Shown here: in pieces, positions 34,041 through 42,429 of the stretch
Numbering within the stretch: position 1 is the first letter of the stretch
Layout: each line of letters opens with the position of its first letter
Assembly (NCBI GenBank): GCA_018711625.1
Contig: DVID01000041.1
Coordinates: 46,043 to 110,042 of the forward strand
Reading direction: 5' to 3'
Source: Candidatus Limicola stercorigallinarum
GTDB lineage: Bacteria > Actinomycetota > Coriobacteriia > Coriobacteriales > Coriobacteriaceae
DNA: 64,000 nt
The notes under the pieces: model-generated
Databases searched by the model: none
What the model was told of the DNA's origin: nothing
What the model saw: only the letters and a program-made list of their open reading frames with translations
Translations under genes and position numbers: made by a program

Positions 34041-34985
34041 CTACTCAGCAGCGGCAAGAATCGGAGCCGCGACCTGCTTCTTGCGGGAAAGCACGCCCGG
34101 CATCCACACGCCTTCGGCCACGTCTTCAATCTTGAGGCCCTTCTGCGCCGCGGCGGTCTCACCCTCCAGGAGCACCTGCGAACCCTCCTCCATGATGTCG
34201 GTGATGCAGAGCACAATGCCGTCGGCCTTCTTCTTGGCCTGGTAAGCCTTCATGGCCTTGCGAATCTCGGGAATCATGCCCAGGGCGCGCGTCTTGTCCA
34301 CCGTCTCGTACTGGCCAATGAGCAGCTGCTTGCCGCCCACCTCAAAGAGCTTGATGTCGTTGCCCACCATCTGCTCGGGCGTAAAGGAGCCGGAAGGACG
34401 GCTGAGGAAGACCTCCATGCCAAACTTCACCGGGTCAACGCCCAACTGCGCACCAAGCTCGGCGGCAATAGCGCGGTCAACCTCGGTGGTGGTGGGGCTC
34501 TTGAGCATGAGGGTATCGGTCATCATGGCCGAAAGCAGAAGCTTGGCCTGGGTGTCCGTGGGCTTCACGCCCAAAACATCAAAGAGCCAGGTAACAATCG
34601 TGCAGCTAGAGCCCCAGGGCATAGCCACGATGGAAAGCGGAGCGGCGGTGGTGATGCCACCAAAGCGATGGTGGTCCACCACACCGGCAATCTCGGCGTG
34701 CTCGAGGCCCTCGACCGACTGGCCTGCCTCGTTGTGGTCGCAGAGCACTACCTTCTGGGGCGCCTTGCCCTCGGCAACCGCCTTGATGCCCTTGAGCAGG
34801 CGCGGCTTCTCAACGCCGTTGTCGGCAAGCAGCTTGGCCGACTCCGCAGGAAGCGGACCGAGGCAACGGGCCTCATAGGTATCGCCGTTGTATCCAATCT
34901 GGTTGAGCAGCTGGGTCAGCACGACGGCCGACATGATGGCGTCGTTATCGGGATTCTGATGACCGAACACAAAGACTTTGCTCAT
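34041..34985 (-). CDS. ppaC: Manganese-dependent inorganic pyrophosphatase
   Basis: A DHH-family pyrophosphatase of 314 residues. The metal ligands are in VFGHQNPDNDA (His9, Asp13, Asp15) and VVDHHRFGG; the C-terminal DHHA2 half contains SRKKQVAAPI (the substrate Ser-Arg-Lys-Lys site). The usual NPDTDS is NPDNDA here, a mild variation. It hydrolyses PPi in the cytoplasm. The start at 34985 follows AAGGGAAA. Confidence 0.95.
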   Translation of the reverse strand: MSKVFVFGHQNPDNDAIMSAVVLTQLLNQIGYNGDTYEARCLGPLPAESAKLLADNGVEKPRLLKGIKAVAEGKAPQKVVLCDHNEAGQSVEGLEHAEIAGVVDHHRFGGITTAAPLSIVAMPWGSSCTIVTWLFDVLGVKPTDTQAKLLLSAMMTDTLMLKSPTTTEVDRAIAAELGAQLGVDPVKFGMEVFLSRPSGSFTPEQMVGNDIKLFEVGGKQLLIGQYETVDKTRALGMIPEIRKAMKAYQAKKKADGIVLCITDIMEEGSQVLLEGETAAAQKGLKIEDVAEGVWMPGVLSRKKQVAAPILAAAE

Positions 34986-35177
34986 GGGGTTTCCCTTCAA
35001 CACGAAGGCGGGCCGCAGCCGCGCCAATGGATTGAGCTGCCCCTATCCTAGCACGAACCGCCGCCGCGCTCCCGGCTCCAGGGCGCGACGACGGTGCTGT
35101 AACCGATGATGGCGTGAGGCGTGCGGCCGGGACGGGGCTCAGGACGAGCCCGCGAACCGACAACCCCCGGCAAACCC

Positions 35178-36134
35178 CTACTCGCCTGCGGCACGCAGCG
35201 CCACGTAGGCGGCTCCGATGATGCCGGCGTCGTTGCCCAGGGTGGCGACCTCGATGGGCGTGCCCGCGCTCACCTTGAGGGCGTGCGCGGCAAACTTGGC
35301 ACGCAGGGTGTCCAGGAACACGTCAGAAGAGGCGGAGGCGCCGCCGCCCAGAATATAAATCTCGGGGTCGACGACTGCGGAGATAATCGTAAGGCCGCGA
35401 GCGAGGTAGTCGGTCATGACCTCCATGGCCTCAAGCGCCTGGGCATCGCCCTCACGGCATGCCTGGAAGACAGTGCGGGAGTCGGAGGAGCCGGCGAGCT
35501 CCCGAGGCTCGACACCGTGGTCCTCGCAGGCCTTGAGATAGTTGCTCACCACACCCGAGGCGGACGCGTACTGCTCGAGGCATCCCTTGAGGCCGCAGCC
35601 GCATGTGCGCGTTTCGTCGGGATTGACGCACATGTGACCGATCTCGCCGCCCGCGCCGAAGGCGCCATCGATGACGTCGCCGTTCACGACAACACCGCCG
35701 CCCAAACCAGTACCGATGGTGACCATGACCATGCTCGTGCGCCCCTGCGCGCTACCGCGCCACAGCTCGCCCATGGCGGCAGCGTTCGCGTCGTTCACGT
35801 AGCGCACCACGGCGGCGGAGCAATGCGCCTCGAGGGCAGCCTTGAGCTCAGCGGGGGCGATGGTGATATTCGCCGCAAGCGTGATCTCGCCCGAAGCGGG
35901 CACGGGGCACGGGACGGCAAGGCCCACGGCGGCAACGCTTGCCACATCGAGCGCAGCCTCGGAGAGCAGCTGGTCGATGCCTGCGGTCACCGCGTTGAAG
36001 CCCGCCTCGTCGGTGAGCGGTGGCGTGAGGACGCTCGCCTTGCCCAGCAGCTCGCCGCCCTCGGCAAACAAGCCCATCTTGACCGAGGTGCCGCCCACGT
36101 CGATACCCACGTAGTAGCTCGTGCAACCCGACAT
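35178..36134 (-). CDS. glcK: ROK-family glucokinase
   Basis: Phosphorylates glucose (and perhaps related sugars) with ATP. The 318-residue protein has the phosphate loop GIDVGGTSVKMGLF near residue 10, the catalytic region RYVNDANAAAMGE, the glycine loop IGTGLGGGVV, and the ROK zinc motif CGCGLKGCLEQYAS. The start at 36134 (MSGCTSYY) follows AAAGGGG. No DNA-binding domain is present, so it is an enzyme and not a ROK repressor. Confidence 0.9.
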   Translation of the reverse strand: MSGCTSYYVGIDVGGTSVKMGLFAEGGELLGKASVLTPPLTDEAGFNAVTAGIDQLLSEAALDVASVAAVGLAVPCPVPASGEITLAANITIAPAELKAALEAHCSAAVVRYVNDANAAAMGELWRGSAQGRTSMVMVTIGTGLGGGVVVNGDVIDGAFGAGGEIGHMCVNPDETRTCGCGLKGCLEQYASASGVVSNYLKACEDHGVEPRELAGSSDSRTVFQACREGDAQALEAMEVMTDYLARGLTIISAVVDPEIYILGGGASASSDVFLDTLRAKFAAHALKVSAGTPIEVATLGNDAGIIGAAYVALRAAGE

Positions 36135-36181
36135 CGTGTCCCCTTTCGCGTCGTATATGATTCGGCCGGACCAGCCGGCCA

Positions 36182-36216
36182 CGCCCGCCTCCCCTTGGCA
36201 TCGAGGGAGGCGGGCG
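36182..36216. terminator. 12-bp hairpin between brnQ and glcK
   Basis: CGCCCGCCTCCC and GGGAGGCGGGCG form a perfect 12-bp stem with an 11-nt loop. It is downstream of brnQ and just upstream of glcK on the minus strand. No T-run follows, so a weak terminator or mRNA-stabilising element. Confidence 0.45.
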
Positions 36217-36328
36217 CGTATGTACCCGTGGGAGAGTATATGTTGCATCGGGTGGCGCCGCCCTCACAGCGGGCGTGAGAGTCATGCCCACGTCGGCGAA
36301 CGCGCAGCCGTGCCGGTCAAAGACCCGG

Positions 36329-37657
36329 TTACCGCCGCGAGCACTCCCTCAAAAGCAGGGCATGGCCGGCGCCCACCGCCGCGGCAAGCAGCGCGGGAAC
36401 AACCCATCCCAAGCCGACATCGGCAAGCGGAAGGGCATCGAGCGGGGTTGCGAGTTGGGGCGCCGCCACGTCGAGCAAACTCACCGCCAAGCTCACCACA
36501 CCCGTAACGCCCACGACCCACGGCCACATGGCAGGCAGCGCGTCGCACGCGCGGTGCGCTATGCCCATGAGCACCAGCACAATCGCCACCGGGTAGAGCG
36601 CGTTGAGCAGCGGCACCGAAAACGCCAGTATCGCATCGAGCCCAAAGTTTGACACCACGCACGAGAACAGCGCGAAGCCAGCCGCCCATGCGCGGTAGGG
36701 AACGCGCGGCAGCTCCTGCGCGAAGTACGTACCGCAGCAGCTGATAAGACCAATGCACACATTGAGGCATGCAAGCAAAAAGATCGCGGCGACCACCACC
36801 GTGCCCGCCATGCCAAAATGCAGCGAGGCAGAGGCCGTAAGCACCTCGGCACCGTTGGTGGCGCTGGCAAGGCTTGAGCACAGCTTCACGCCCACCACGG
36901 CAAGTCCGCCGTAAATGAGCATCATGAGCACGCCCGCCACCACGCCGGCACGGCAAACCTCACGCATAACCCCGCGCGGCTCGGTAACACCCAGCGACCG
37001 AATGTTGGTGGCGATGACGATGCCAAAGGTGAGCGAGGCCAGAAGGTCCATGGTCTGGTAACCCGTAAGAAAGCCCTGCAATGCCGCGCCCGTTTGATAG
37101 GGCGCGCGAGCCGGCGTAAGCGCCTCACCCGGCGAGAGCAGGGCGGATCCCACCACGGCCACAATGAGCACAATGAGGGCAGGGCCCGTAACCCGTCCCA
37201 AAAGCTTGGTGAGCCTGCCGGGATGCATGGCAAGCACGTAGGCCACCACAAAGAACAATACCGAGAACACCACACGCGCCACGTCAACCGAGATACCCTC
37301 AGGCACCAGAGGCGTCAGCATCTCAAACGCGGTGGACGAGGTGCGCGGAATGGCAAGACAGGGCCCGATGGCCAGATACACCGCGGCCACAAAGACCCGC
37401 GCGAACAGAGGGTGCACGCGCCCTGCCAGCTCGCTCAATGTGCCCGCAAGCGCCACCGCAACAATGCCCAACACCGGCAAGCCAACACCCGTAACAAAGA
37501 AGCCCGCAATGGCTTGAGGCGTATCAACCGCGGCCTGCACACCTAGAAGCGGCGGCAAAATAAGGTTCCCCGCGCCAAAGAACATCGAGAAGAGGGCGAT
37601 GCCCACCAGCATCACCTGTGGAAACGTGAGCGCCCCCTTGGCCTCGGCCGTTGTCAT
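36329..37657 (-). CDS. brnQ: Branched-chain amino acid carrier BrnQ
   Basis: A 442-residue secondary carrier with about 12 membrane helices. MLVGIALFSMFFGAGNLILPPLLG at the N-terminus is the LIVCS family signature, and FLTGYQTMDLLASLTFGIVIATNIR is the second signature. It imports Leu/Ile/Val with Na+ or H+. The start at 37657 (MTTAEAK) follows AAAGGGGATACGCGC; an ATG six codons earlier lies inside that site. Confidence 0.93.
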   Translation of the reverse strand: MTTAEAKGALTFPQVMLVGIALFSMFFGAGNLILPPLLGVQAAVDTPQAIAGFFVTGVGLPVLGIVAVALAGTLSELAGRVHPLFARVFVAAVYLAIGPCLAIPRTSSTAFEMLTPLVPEGISVDVARVVFSVLFFVVAYVLAMHPGRLTKLLGRVTGPALIVLIVAVVGSALLSPGEALTPARAPYQTGAALQGFLTGYQTMDLLASLTFGIVIATNIRSLGVTEPRGVMREVCRAGVVAGVLMMLIYGGLAVVGVKLCSSLASATNGAEVLTASASLHFGMAGTVVVAAIFLLACLNVCIGLISCCGTYFAQELPRVPYRAWAAGFALFSCVVSNFGLDAILAFSVPLLNALYPVAIVLVLMGIAHRACDALPAMWPWVVGVTGVVSLAVSLLDVAAPQLATPLDALPLADVGLGWVVPALLAAAVGAGHALLLRECSRR

Positions 37658-37900
37658 GCGCGTATCCCCTTTCATGCCGCCAAACGGCCTTAGGGTAGCG
37701 CATGATACGCAACAAGGCCACTCAGCCACCCCAAATCCCGTCGTTGGATGAGCAGTGCCGTACGGGGCTTGCTGCTACCGCATCCTCCCGGCTGCCACTA
37801 CACCCCTGAATCTTGCTATCCTGCGGTTCGTGGCGTCCGCCGTGCCGCGCGAACGCCCCTATGTTATGGTTAAGCCCACCATGATCAGAAGGGGAGGGGG

Positions 37901-38857
37901 ATGGAAGAAACACCGAGCTCGGTCCTATACACCGACTTCAGACAATTCGGCGGCATCGCGCATCGCGATACCGCGCAAATCGTCCTGAACGGCTCCGCCC
38001 TCTATGGCGGCAAGCCCCTCCGCCAGCGCATCGATGATAAAACCTTCCTCTCGCGCGAGATTGTGCACGCCCGCCCACACGCCCTGCCACCCGAGTTATT
38101 CTCCGACTTCGCTTCGAGTGCCCAGCGGCTCTGCGCGCGCCTCATCACCGCGCACGGCGGCGGAGCAGACGGCTCAAGCGCGGTCATCGCCCACTATCGC
38201 GGCCCAGCCGCCCACGTCATGGCAGAGGCGCTTGAAGCGACGGACATCGACGCCGCCCCTTATCACAACATGGTCCGCAAGATCATGTCGCTCACCATTG
38301 AGCCCGAGAGCGACCGCGCCCTTTTGCTGGTCATGCTCTTTGTGATAACGGGCTGTCTCGCAAGCCCCGCTGCCGCCATCAACGCAATCGACGCCTTCGC
38401 CAACGTGGCGCTCTCCATCTCGCTCGACACCCTTGTTGCCGCCCATGGCGCCACGGCCGATGTGCCCGCGCCCTCCGCAACACCGCACCTGGGACTCATC
38501 CGGCTTGTCGACGGCGCATTCCGTCCGCCCATCTACCGCCTCTCCGCCTCTGCCGAGGGAACCATCTTGGGCTGCCTGCCCACCGGTCCCAGCACCATCG
38601 CCGACGTCGATCAAGATGTCTCGCGCAACCATGCGCGCATCTGGTGCGACGGCATGCGCTGGTTTATTGCCGACCTTGGCTCCACCAACGGCACGCGCGT
38701 TATCTCGGGAGCGGACAAATCACTTCACGATCTGGCCAGCAGCAAGGGTGCGCGCATGCAGGGGGTAGACGTATCCGAGCCCTTTGAAATAAGCAACAGC
38801 GACATCATCTGCCTGGGCGCAACCACGCGCTTTTTGGTGATGAAGCTCGCATCGTGA
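37901..38857 (+). CDS. FHA-domain protein
   Basis: A 318-residue protein. The C-terminal third has the FHA phosphothreonine-binding motifs LGCLPTG, DVSRNHARIWCDG and DLGSTNGTRVISG (about residues 222-270). The N-terminal 200 residues include one hydrophobic stretch (LLLVMLFVITGCLASPAAAI) and match nothing I recognise. It lies 136 bp before the Ser/Thr kinase gene on the same strand, so it probably reads that kinase's phosphothreonines. SD-like GGGGAGGGGG precedes the start. Confidence 0.82.
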   Translation: MEETPSSVLYTDFRQFGGIAHRDTAQIVLNGSALYGGKPLRQRIDDKTFLSREIVHARPHALPPELFSDFASSAQRLCARLITAHGGGADGSSAVIAHYRGPAAHVMAEALEATDIDAAPYHNMVRKIMSLTIEPESDRALLLVMLFVITGCLASPAAAINAIDAFANVALSISLDTLVAAHGATADVPAPSATPHLGLIRLVDGAFRPPIYRLSASAEGTILGCLPTGPSTIADVDQDVSRNHARIWCDGMRWFIADLGSTNGTRVISGADKSLHDLASSKGARMQGVDVSEPFEISNSDIICLGATTRFLVMKLAS

Positions 38858-38950
38858 CCGATCGCAACCTTGTAACCTCCACGGGCGGCGCGTCTTCCCA
38901 CCGCGTCCCGCCTTTTCTCGGTTGCGCAACCAGGGCCACGACGCGCACCT

Positions 38951-38956
38951 TACAAT
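38951..38956 (+). promoter_or_regulatory. Candidate -10 element of the kinase gene
   Basis: TACAAT is 43 bp upstream of the kinase start. No -35 consensus is placed at 17 bp. Confidence 0.3.
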
Positions 38957-38993
38957 CCGATAAACGGCCACCGTTACCACGAAAGGCTCCAGC

Positions 38994-41114
38994 ATGACGC
39001 ATCACCGCATCCAACCTGCGCAGCTCGTAGAGCTCACCTCCTTCGACACAGCATTCGCGGTGATGCCAGGCGATGAGGACGATGCGCGGCGGCGCTACAT
39101 GACGCTTTTGGTGGACGACAGTGATATCCACCAGGGCGCGTCGAGCACCGTATACCAGGTGCACAACACCGAATGCACCTCGTTTGCCCTCAAGGTGCTG
39201 CGCACCGACGATCTTGAAGGCGAGGAGCGCGACCGGGTGCTGCCGTTGCGCGTGCGCACCTTTACCGAGGAGTACCGTGCACAGGCAGCCGTTGCGCATC
39301 TGGCGGGCTTCCCCAAACTGTACGGCTTTGGCATGATTGACGACGTACCCGCCATCCTAATGGAGTGGATCTGTGGCCCTACGCTCCGCGAGGCCACGCC
39401 GAAACTTCCGTCCGATGTGTATGGACGCGTGGAGGCGACCGCCGTTGCCGGTGTGGGCATCGCCGTGCTGAATGTGCTTACAGGGGCTTCGGCCTTGGAC
39501 GAGCACTTTGTCCACCGCGACCTCTCGCCCAAAAACATCTTGCTGCGCTGTGACCACGTTCCGCTTGAGCAGCAAATTGCCAGCAACAGCTATGACGTAT
39601 GCTTGGTCGACCTGGGCAGCGCCTCCATTGAGTCGCACGACGCGTCGCTTACCCTTGTCGCCAACATCTGGCGCAACGGCACGCCCGACTACGCCCCGCC
39701 CGAGATGCTCTCGAGCGATCTTCCCAACGCTGCGGCGCTGCGCTCGTCGCGCTCCATTGATGTCTACGCACTCTGTAGCGTGCTCTACGAGCTCTACGCG
39801 CAAACAACGCCGTTTGGCCGTGGCTCCATGCTCACCGCGTCGCCCTACCAAATGAAAATGACCAACGACCCGTTGCCGCTTGTACCGCGCAACCCGGACG
39901 ATGTTGGACTCACCGATGCCATCATGGCAGGCCTTGAGCGCGACCAAGACCGCCGCATTAAGGGCGACGAACTCATGGCACGCCTGGAGGCTTGGGTTGA
40001 GCAGCACGGGGCAGCGCCCCAACAGGCGCCTGTCTCCGACGATTCGCACGCGGAGACAGGCGCCTACAAGAGCACCCACCTCTCTATGCCGGCAGCCGCA
40101 GGCGCCTCCGCCCCTACGGCAGACAAGGCCGGCACGCCTGATAACCATCGCATTCCGGACAACGAGGATCACGGAGGAAGGGCGCGCAAAACAGCTACAG
40201 CACCAAGAAGCTTCTCCCGCCGCACGTTCATAGCCGGCATCGCCGCCGGCGCCGTTCTGGGAGCTGGCGCTGTCGCACTTGGCGGTGCGGCGGTTGCCAC
40301 CAAAGGATTTGGCCTCTTTGCCCCAAGGAGCTTGGATGACTGGTCGTGGGATGAACTCGCCGACCTCTCGGCGCGCATCTCTGCCGCCGAGTCTGATGAA
40401 GAAGCACTGGACATTGCCCGCGAGGCGGCGCTTGTTGATGCCAACGGCCACATCGACGGCAACCGGCTCAAAGGCGTGACCTACAACGGCATCCCTACCC
40501 ACGTGCGCCTTGTAGGCATTGTTCACGACGAGCTTGCCGACGGCACGGGCAAGGCGGGCCTCACGTTCATGTTTGACGAGGTGCTGGCCACAAAACCCAT
40601 GAACGACACGCCGCTCACCACAGGCGCCTGGGAAGGCTCCGACATGCGCCCTTGGTTGAATGGCGTTTTCGCCGATCATCTGGACGCAGAGCTCACCGCT
40701 GTCATCAAGCCGGTGGTGAAATACACCAACAATGTGGGCGGCACCGAAGACCCCGCCTCGGTCACCACCACCGAAGATGGCGTGTGGCTCTTTAGCTACT
40801 GCGAACTGGTGGGCGCACGCGAGCGTCTCTCGTTCTCTGAGGGATACCGTTTCCTGGCCGATATCCTCAACACGGAGGGCACACAGTATGCCTACTTCCG
40901 CGAACAGGGCGTCATGCCCCAATCCAACCATCCGGCACTCATTCGCAACCAGGAGAACGATCCCGATTACTGGTGGCTTCGCACACCCAGCCCGGACGTG
41001 TCGCTGTCCGAAGGCGAAGTGAACTTCAACCGCGTGGGCCCCAATGGAGACCCCTTCCACTTTGCTACCAACGCTGCCGAAAACGCTGGCGTGGTGCCGG
41101 GGTTCTGCGTGTAA
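38994..41114 (+). CDS. Ser/Thr kinase with twin-arginine-like anchor and DUF6273-like external domain
   Basis: A 706-residue protein in three parts. Residues 45-340 are a Hanks kinase: glycine loop QGASSTVY, Lys67 in FALKVL, HRDLSPKN (174-181), VDLG (205-208) and APPE. About 340-405 is a Pro/Ala linker. RSFSRRTFIAGIAAGAVLGA at 406-425 is a twin-arginine-type signal and membrane anchor placed mid-protein. Residues 480-706 look like a DUF6273 domain (SDMRPWLNGVF, WWLRTPSPD, C-terminal VVPGFCV). This suggests an inside kinase coupled to an outside sensor exported through Tat. AAAGG precedes the start. A FHA protein is encoded upstream. Confidence 0.85.
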   Translation: MTHHRIQPAQLVELTSFDTAFAVMPGDEDDARRRYMTLLVDDSDIHQGASSTVYQVHNTECTSFALKVLRTDDLEGEERDRVLPLRVRTFTEEYRAQAAVAHLAGFPKLYGFGMIDDVPAILMEWICGPTLREATPKLPSDVYGRVEATAVAGVGIAVLNVLTGASALDEHFVHRDLSPKNILLRCDHVPLEQQIASNSYDVCLVDLGSASIESHDASLTLVANIWRNGTPDYAPPEMLSSDLPNAAALRSSRSIDVYALCSVLYELYAQTTPFGRGSMLTASPYQMKMTNDPLPLVPRNPDDVGLTDAIMAGLERDQDRRIKGDELMARLEAWVEQHGAAPQQAPVSDDSHAETGAYKSTHLSMPAAAGASAPTADKAGTPDNHRIPDNEDHGGRARKTATAPRSFSRRTFIAGIAAGAVLGAGAVALGGAAVATKGFGLFAPRSLDDWSWDELADLSARISAAESDEEALDIAREAALVDANGHIDGNRLKGVTYNGIPTHVRLVGIVHDELADGTGKAGLTFMFDEVLATKPMNDTPLTTGAWEGSDMRPWLNGVFADHLDAELTAVIKPVVKYTNNVGGTEDPASVTTTEDGVWLFSYCELVGARERLSFSEGYRFLADILNTEGTQYAYFREQGVMPQSNHPALIRNQENDPDYWWLRTPSPDVSLSEGEVNFNRVGPNGDPFHFATNAAENAGVVPGFCV

Positions 41115-41266
41115 CGAGCGGCACGCTCCCCAGCGGATCCACCTACGCCGTTGACCGTGAAGACTTCCAGGTGCTCTAGCTCAGAGTGTTGCAGCCATCC
41201 ATCCATAATCTGAACAGCACGGGGGTCGGCATCGCCTGTCCGCACGAAGTGAGATACTCGTCATAG

Positions 41267-42334
41267 ATGATTTTGGTCTACATATCACACGAAACGGTGA
41301 TGCCTCTTATGGATACGCTAATTGCCTCTGCACGCGAAACGATTATGTCTGCCCTCAGCGAACTTGCCGCGCAAACCAACGTTCCAGCACTCACACCCGA
41401 GCTCCTCGACATACTCACAACAGTGATTCTGATACTGCTCTCCGTTGTCGCGCTGCTCGTGCTCTACCTTATCGTTCGCCTCATATATAACCTCATCATG
41501 CGCTCTCTCTTCCGCGTCCGTTACCACGTCTCTTTACCACATGGTTGTCGCGTACGGCCATATACTGGCAACAAACCCGCATCTTTCTCATTCCAATTCC
41601 CCCGCTGGCAATACGCGCGCAAAGACGGTGCTCGCGACCGAAGACGCGCAAATAACCGCGTTATTCGTGGGAAGAATATTCTGCGAGTTAGCGGATTCAA
41701 GGTGATTTCGCGCTCACCTCTCAACCTCATGACGCTCGTTTCGCGCCTTCGCTCGGCAGGCGTATCCGTTCCACCTTGCCCTGCGGAAGAGCAGAAGCTT
41801 GCGCAGGCACGCAGCCAACTTCGTCAAGGCCGCGCTCTCGCCACGGCTCAAAGCGTTGCGGCGGCTTTTGCCCATGATCCTACACAGTTTGAATCGTATT
41901 GTGCAGCGCTGTTTAGCCGCCTTGGCTACCAGGCAAGTGTAACGCCAAAAACCAACGATGGCGGATTTGACCTTGTCATGACAGATTCCAACGGCCAGAG
42001 CTGCATTGCCGAATGCAAGTGTTATGCAACGGGCCATGTTGTGGGTCGTCCCCTAGTACAGAAGCTTGTTGGCGCCAACCAAACCAAGCAAGCGCGGCGT
42101 CTGCTATTCATCACCACATCTTCGTTCTCGAGTGAAGCCATCTCATATGCACGTGAAACTGGCGTAGAGCTCATTGACGGCGAGCGCCTGTCGCAGCTTA
42201 TGGCACGCGTCCGCGCTCAAGACTCGTTAAGCAGCACCTCATGGGATGCCGCGTACGTTCCCATTGATCGCTCCGAATGGGAGCTCACGCGCGCCGAAAT
42301 CCTCGCCAGCTACCCACCCGACCTACGTATCTAG
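41267..42334 (+). CDS. Membrane-anchored Mrr-type restriction endonuclease-fold protein
   Basis: A 355-residue protein with a membrane helix at about 51-77 and a C-terminal Mrr-like nuclease domain at about 205-310. Catalytic-type residues are Asp235 in GGFDLVM, Glu249 and Lys251 in AECK, and Gln265 in QKLVGANQ. A basic region (KDGARDRRRANNR) lies between. Mrr-like proteins cut foreign or modified DNA; membrane attachment suggests action on incoming DNA or a regulatory role. The start is uncertain: no clear SD precedes 41267, and 41300 or later is possible. Confidence 0.75.
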   Translation: MILVYISHETVMPLMDTLIASARETIMSALSELAAQTNVPALTPELLDILTTVILILLSVVALLVLYLIVRLIYNLIMRSLFRVRYHVSLPHGCRVRPYTGNKPASFSFQFPRWQYARKDGARDRRRANNRVIRGKNILRVSGFKVISRSPLNLMTLVSRLRSAGVSVPPCPAEEQKLAQARSQLRQGRALATAQSVAAAFAHDPTQFESYCAALFSRLGYQASVTPKTNDGGFDLVMTDSNGQSCIAECKCYATGHVVGRPLVQKLVGANQTKQARRLLFITTSSFSSEAISYARETGVELIDGERLSQLMARVRAQDSLSSTSWDAAYVPIDRSEWELTRAEILASYPPDLRI

Positions 42335-42359
42335 AAAGACCTGAGGAGGCAATTCGAGA

Positions 42360-42398
42360 CATGCGGCGCACAGAGCTTTCCGCCTTGTGCGCCGCATG
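42360..42398. terminator. Bidirectional terminator between convergent genes
   Basis: CATGCGGCGCACA and TGTGCGCCGCATG form a perfect 13-bp stem followed by TTCTTCTTG on the plus strand. The minus-strand side has a weaker T-run. Confidence 0.7.
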
Positions 42399-42429
42399 TT
42401 CTTCTTGAGCGAAGGGGGTGAACGTACCC

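Noticed and set aside
39357..41060. 567-codon minus-strand ORF opposite the kinase gene
   Set aside because: The kinase motifs on the plus strand are complete; the minus frame has no recognisable domain.
37901..42334. Toxin-antitoxin or classical restriction-modification system
   Set aside because: No methyltransferase or small toxin/antitoxin pair is present; only a single nuclease-fold gene.
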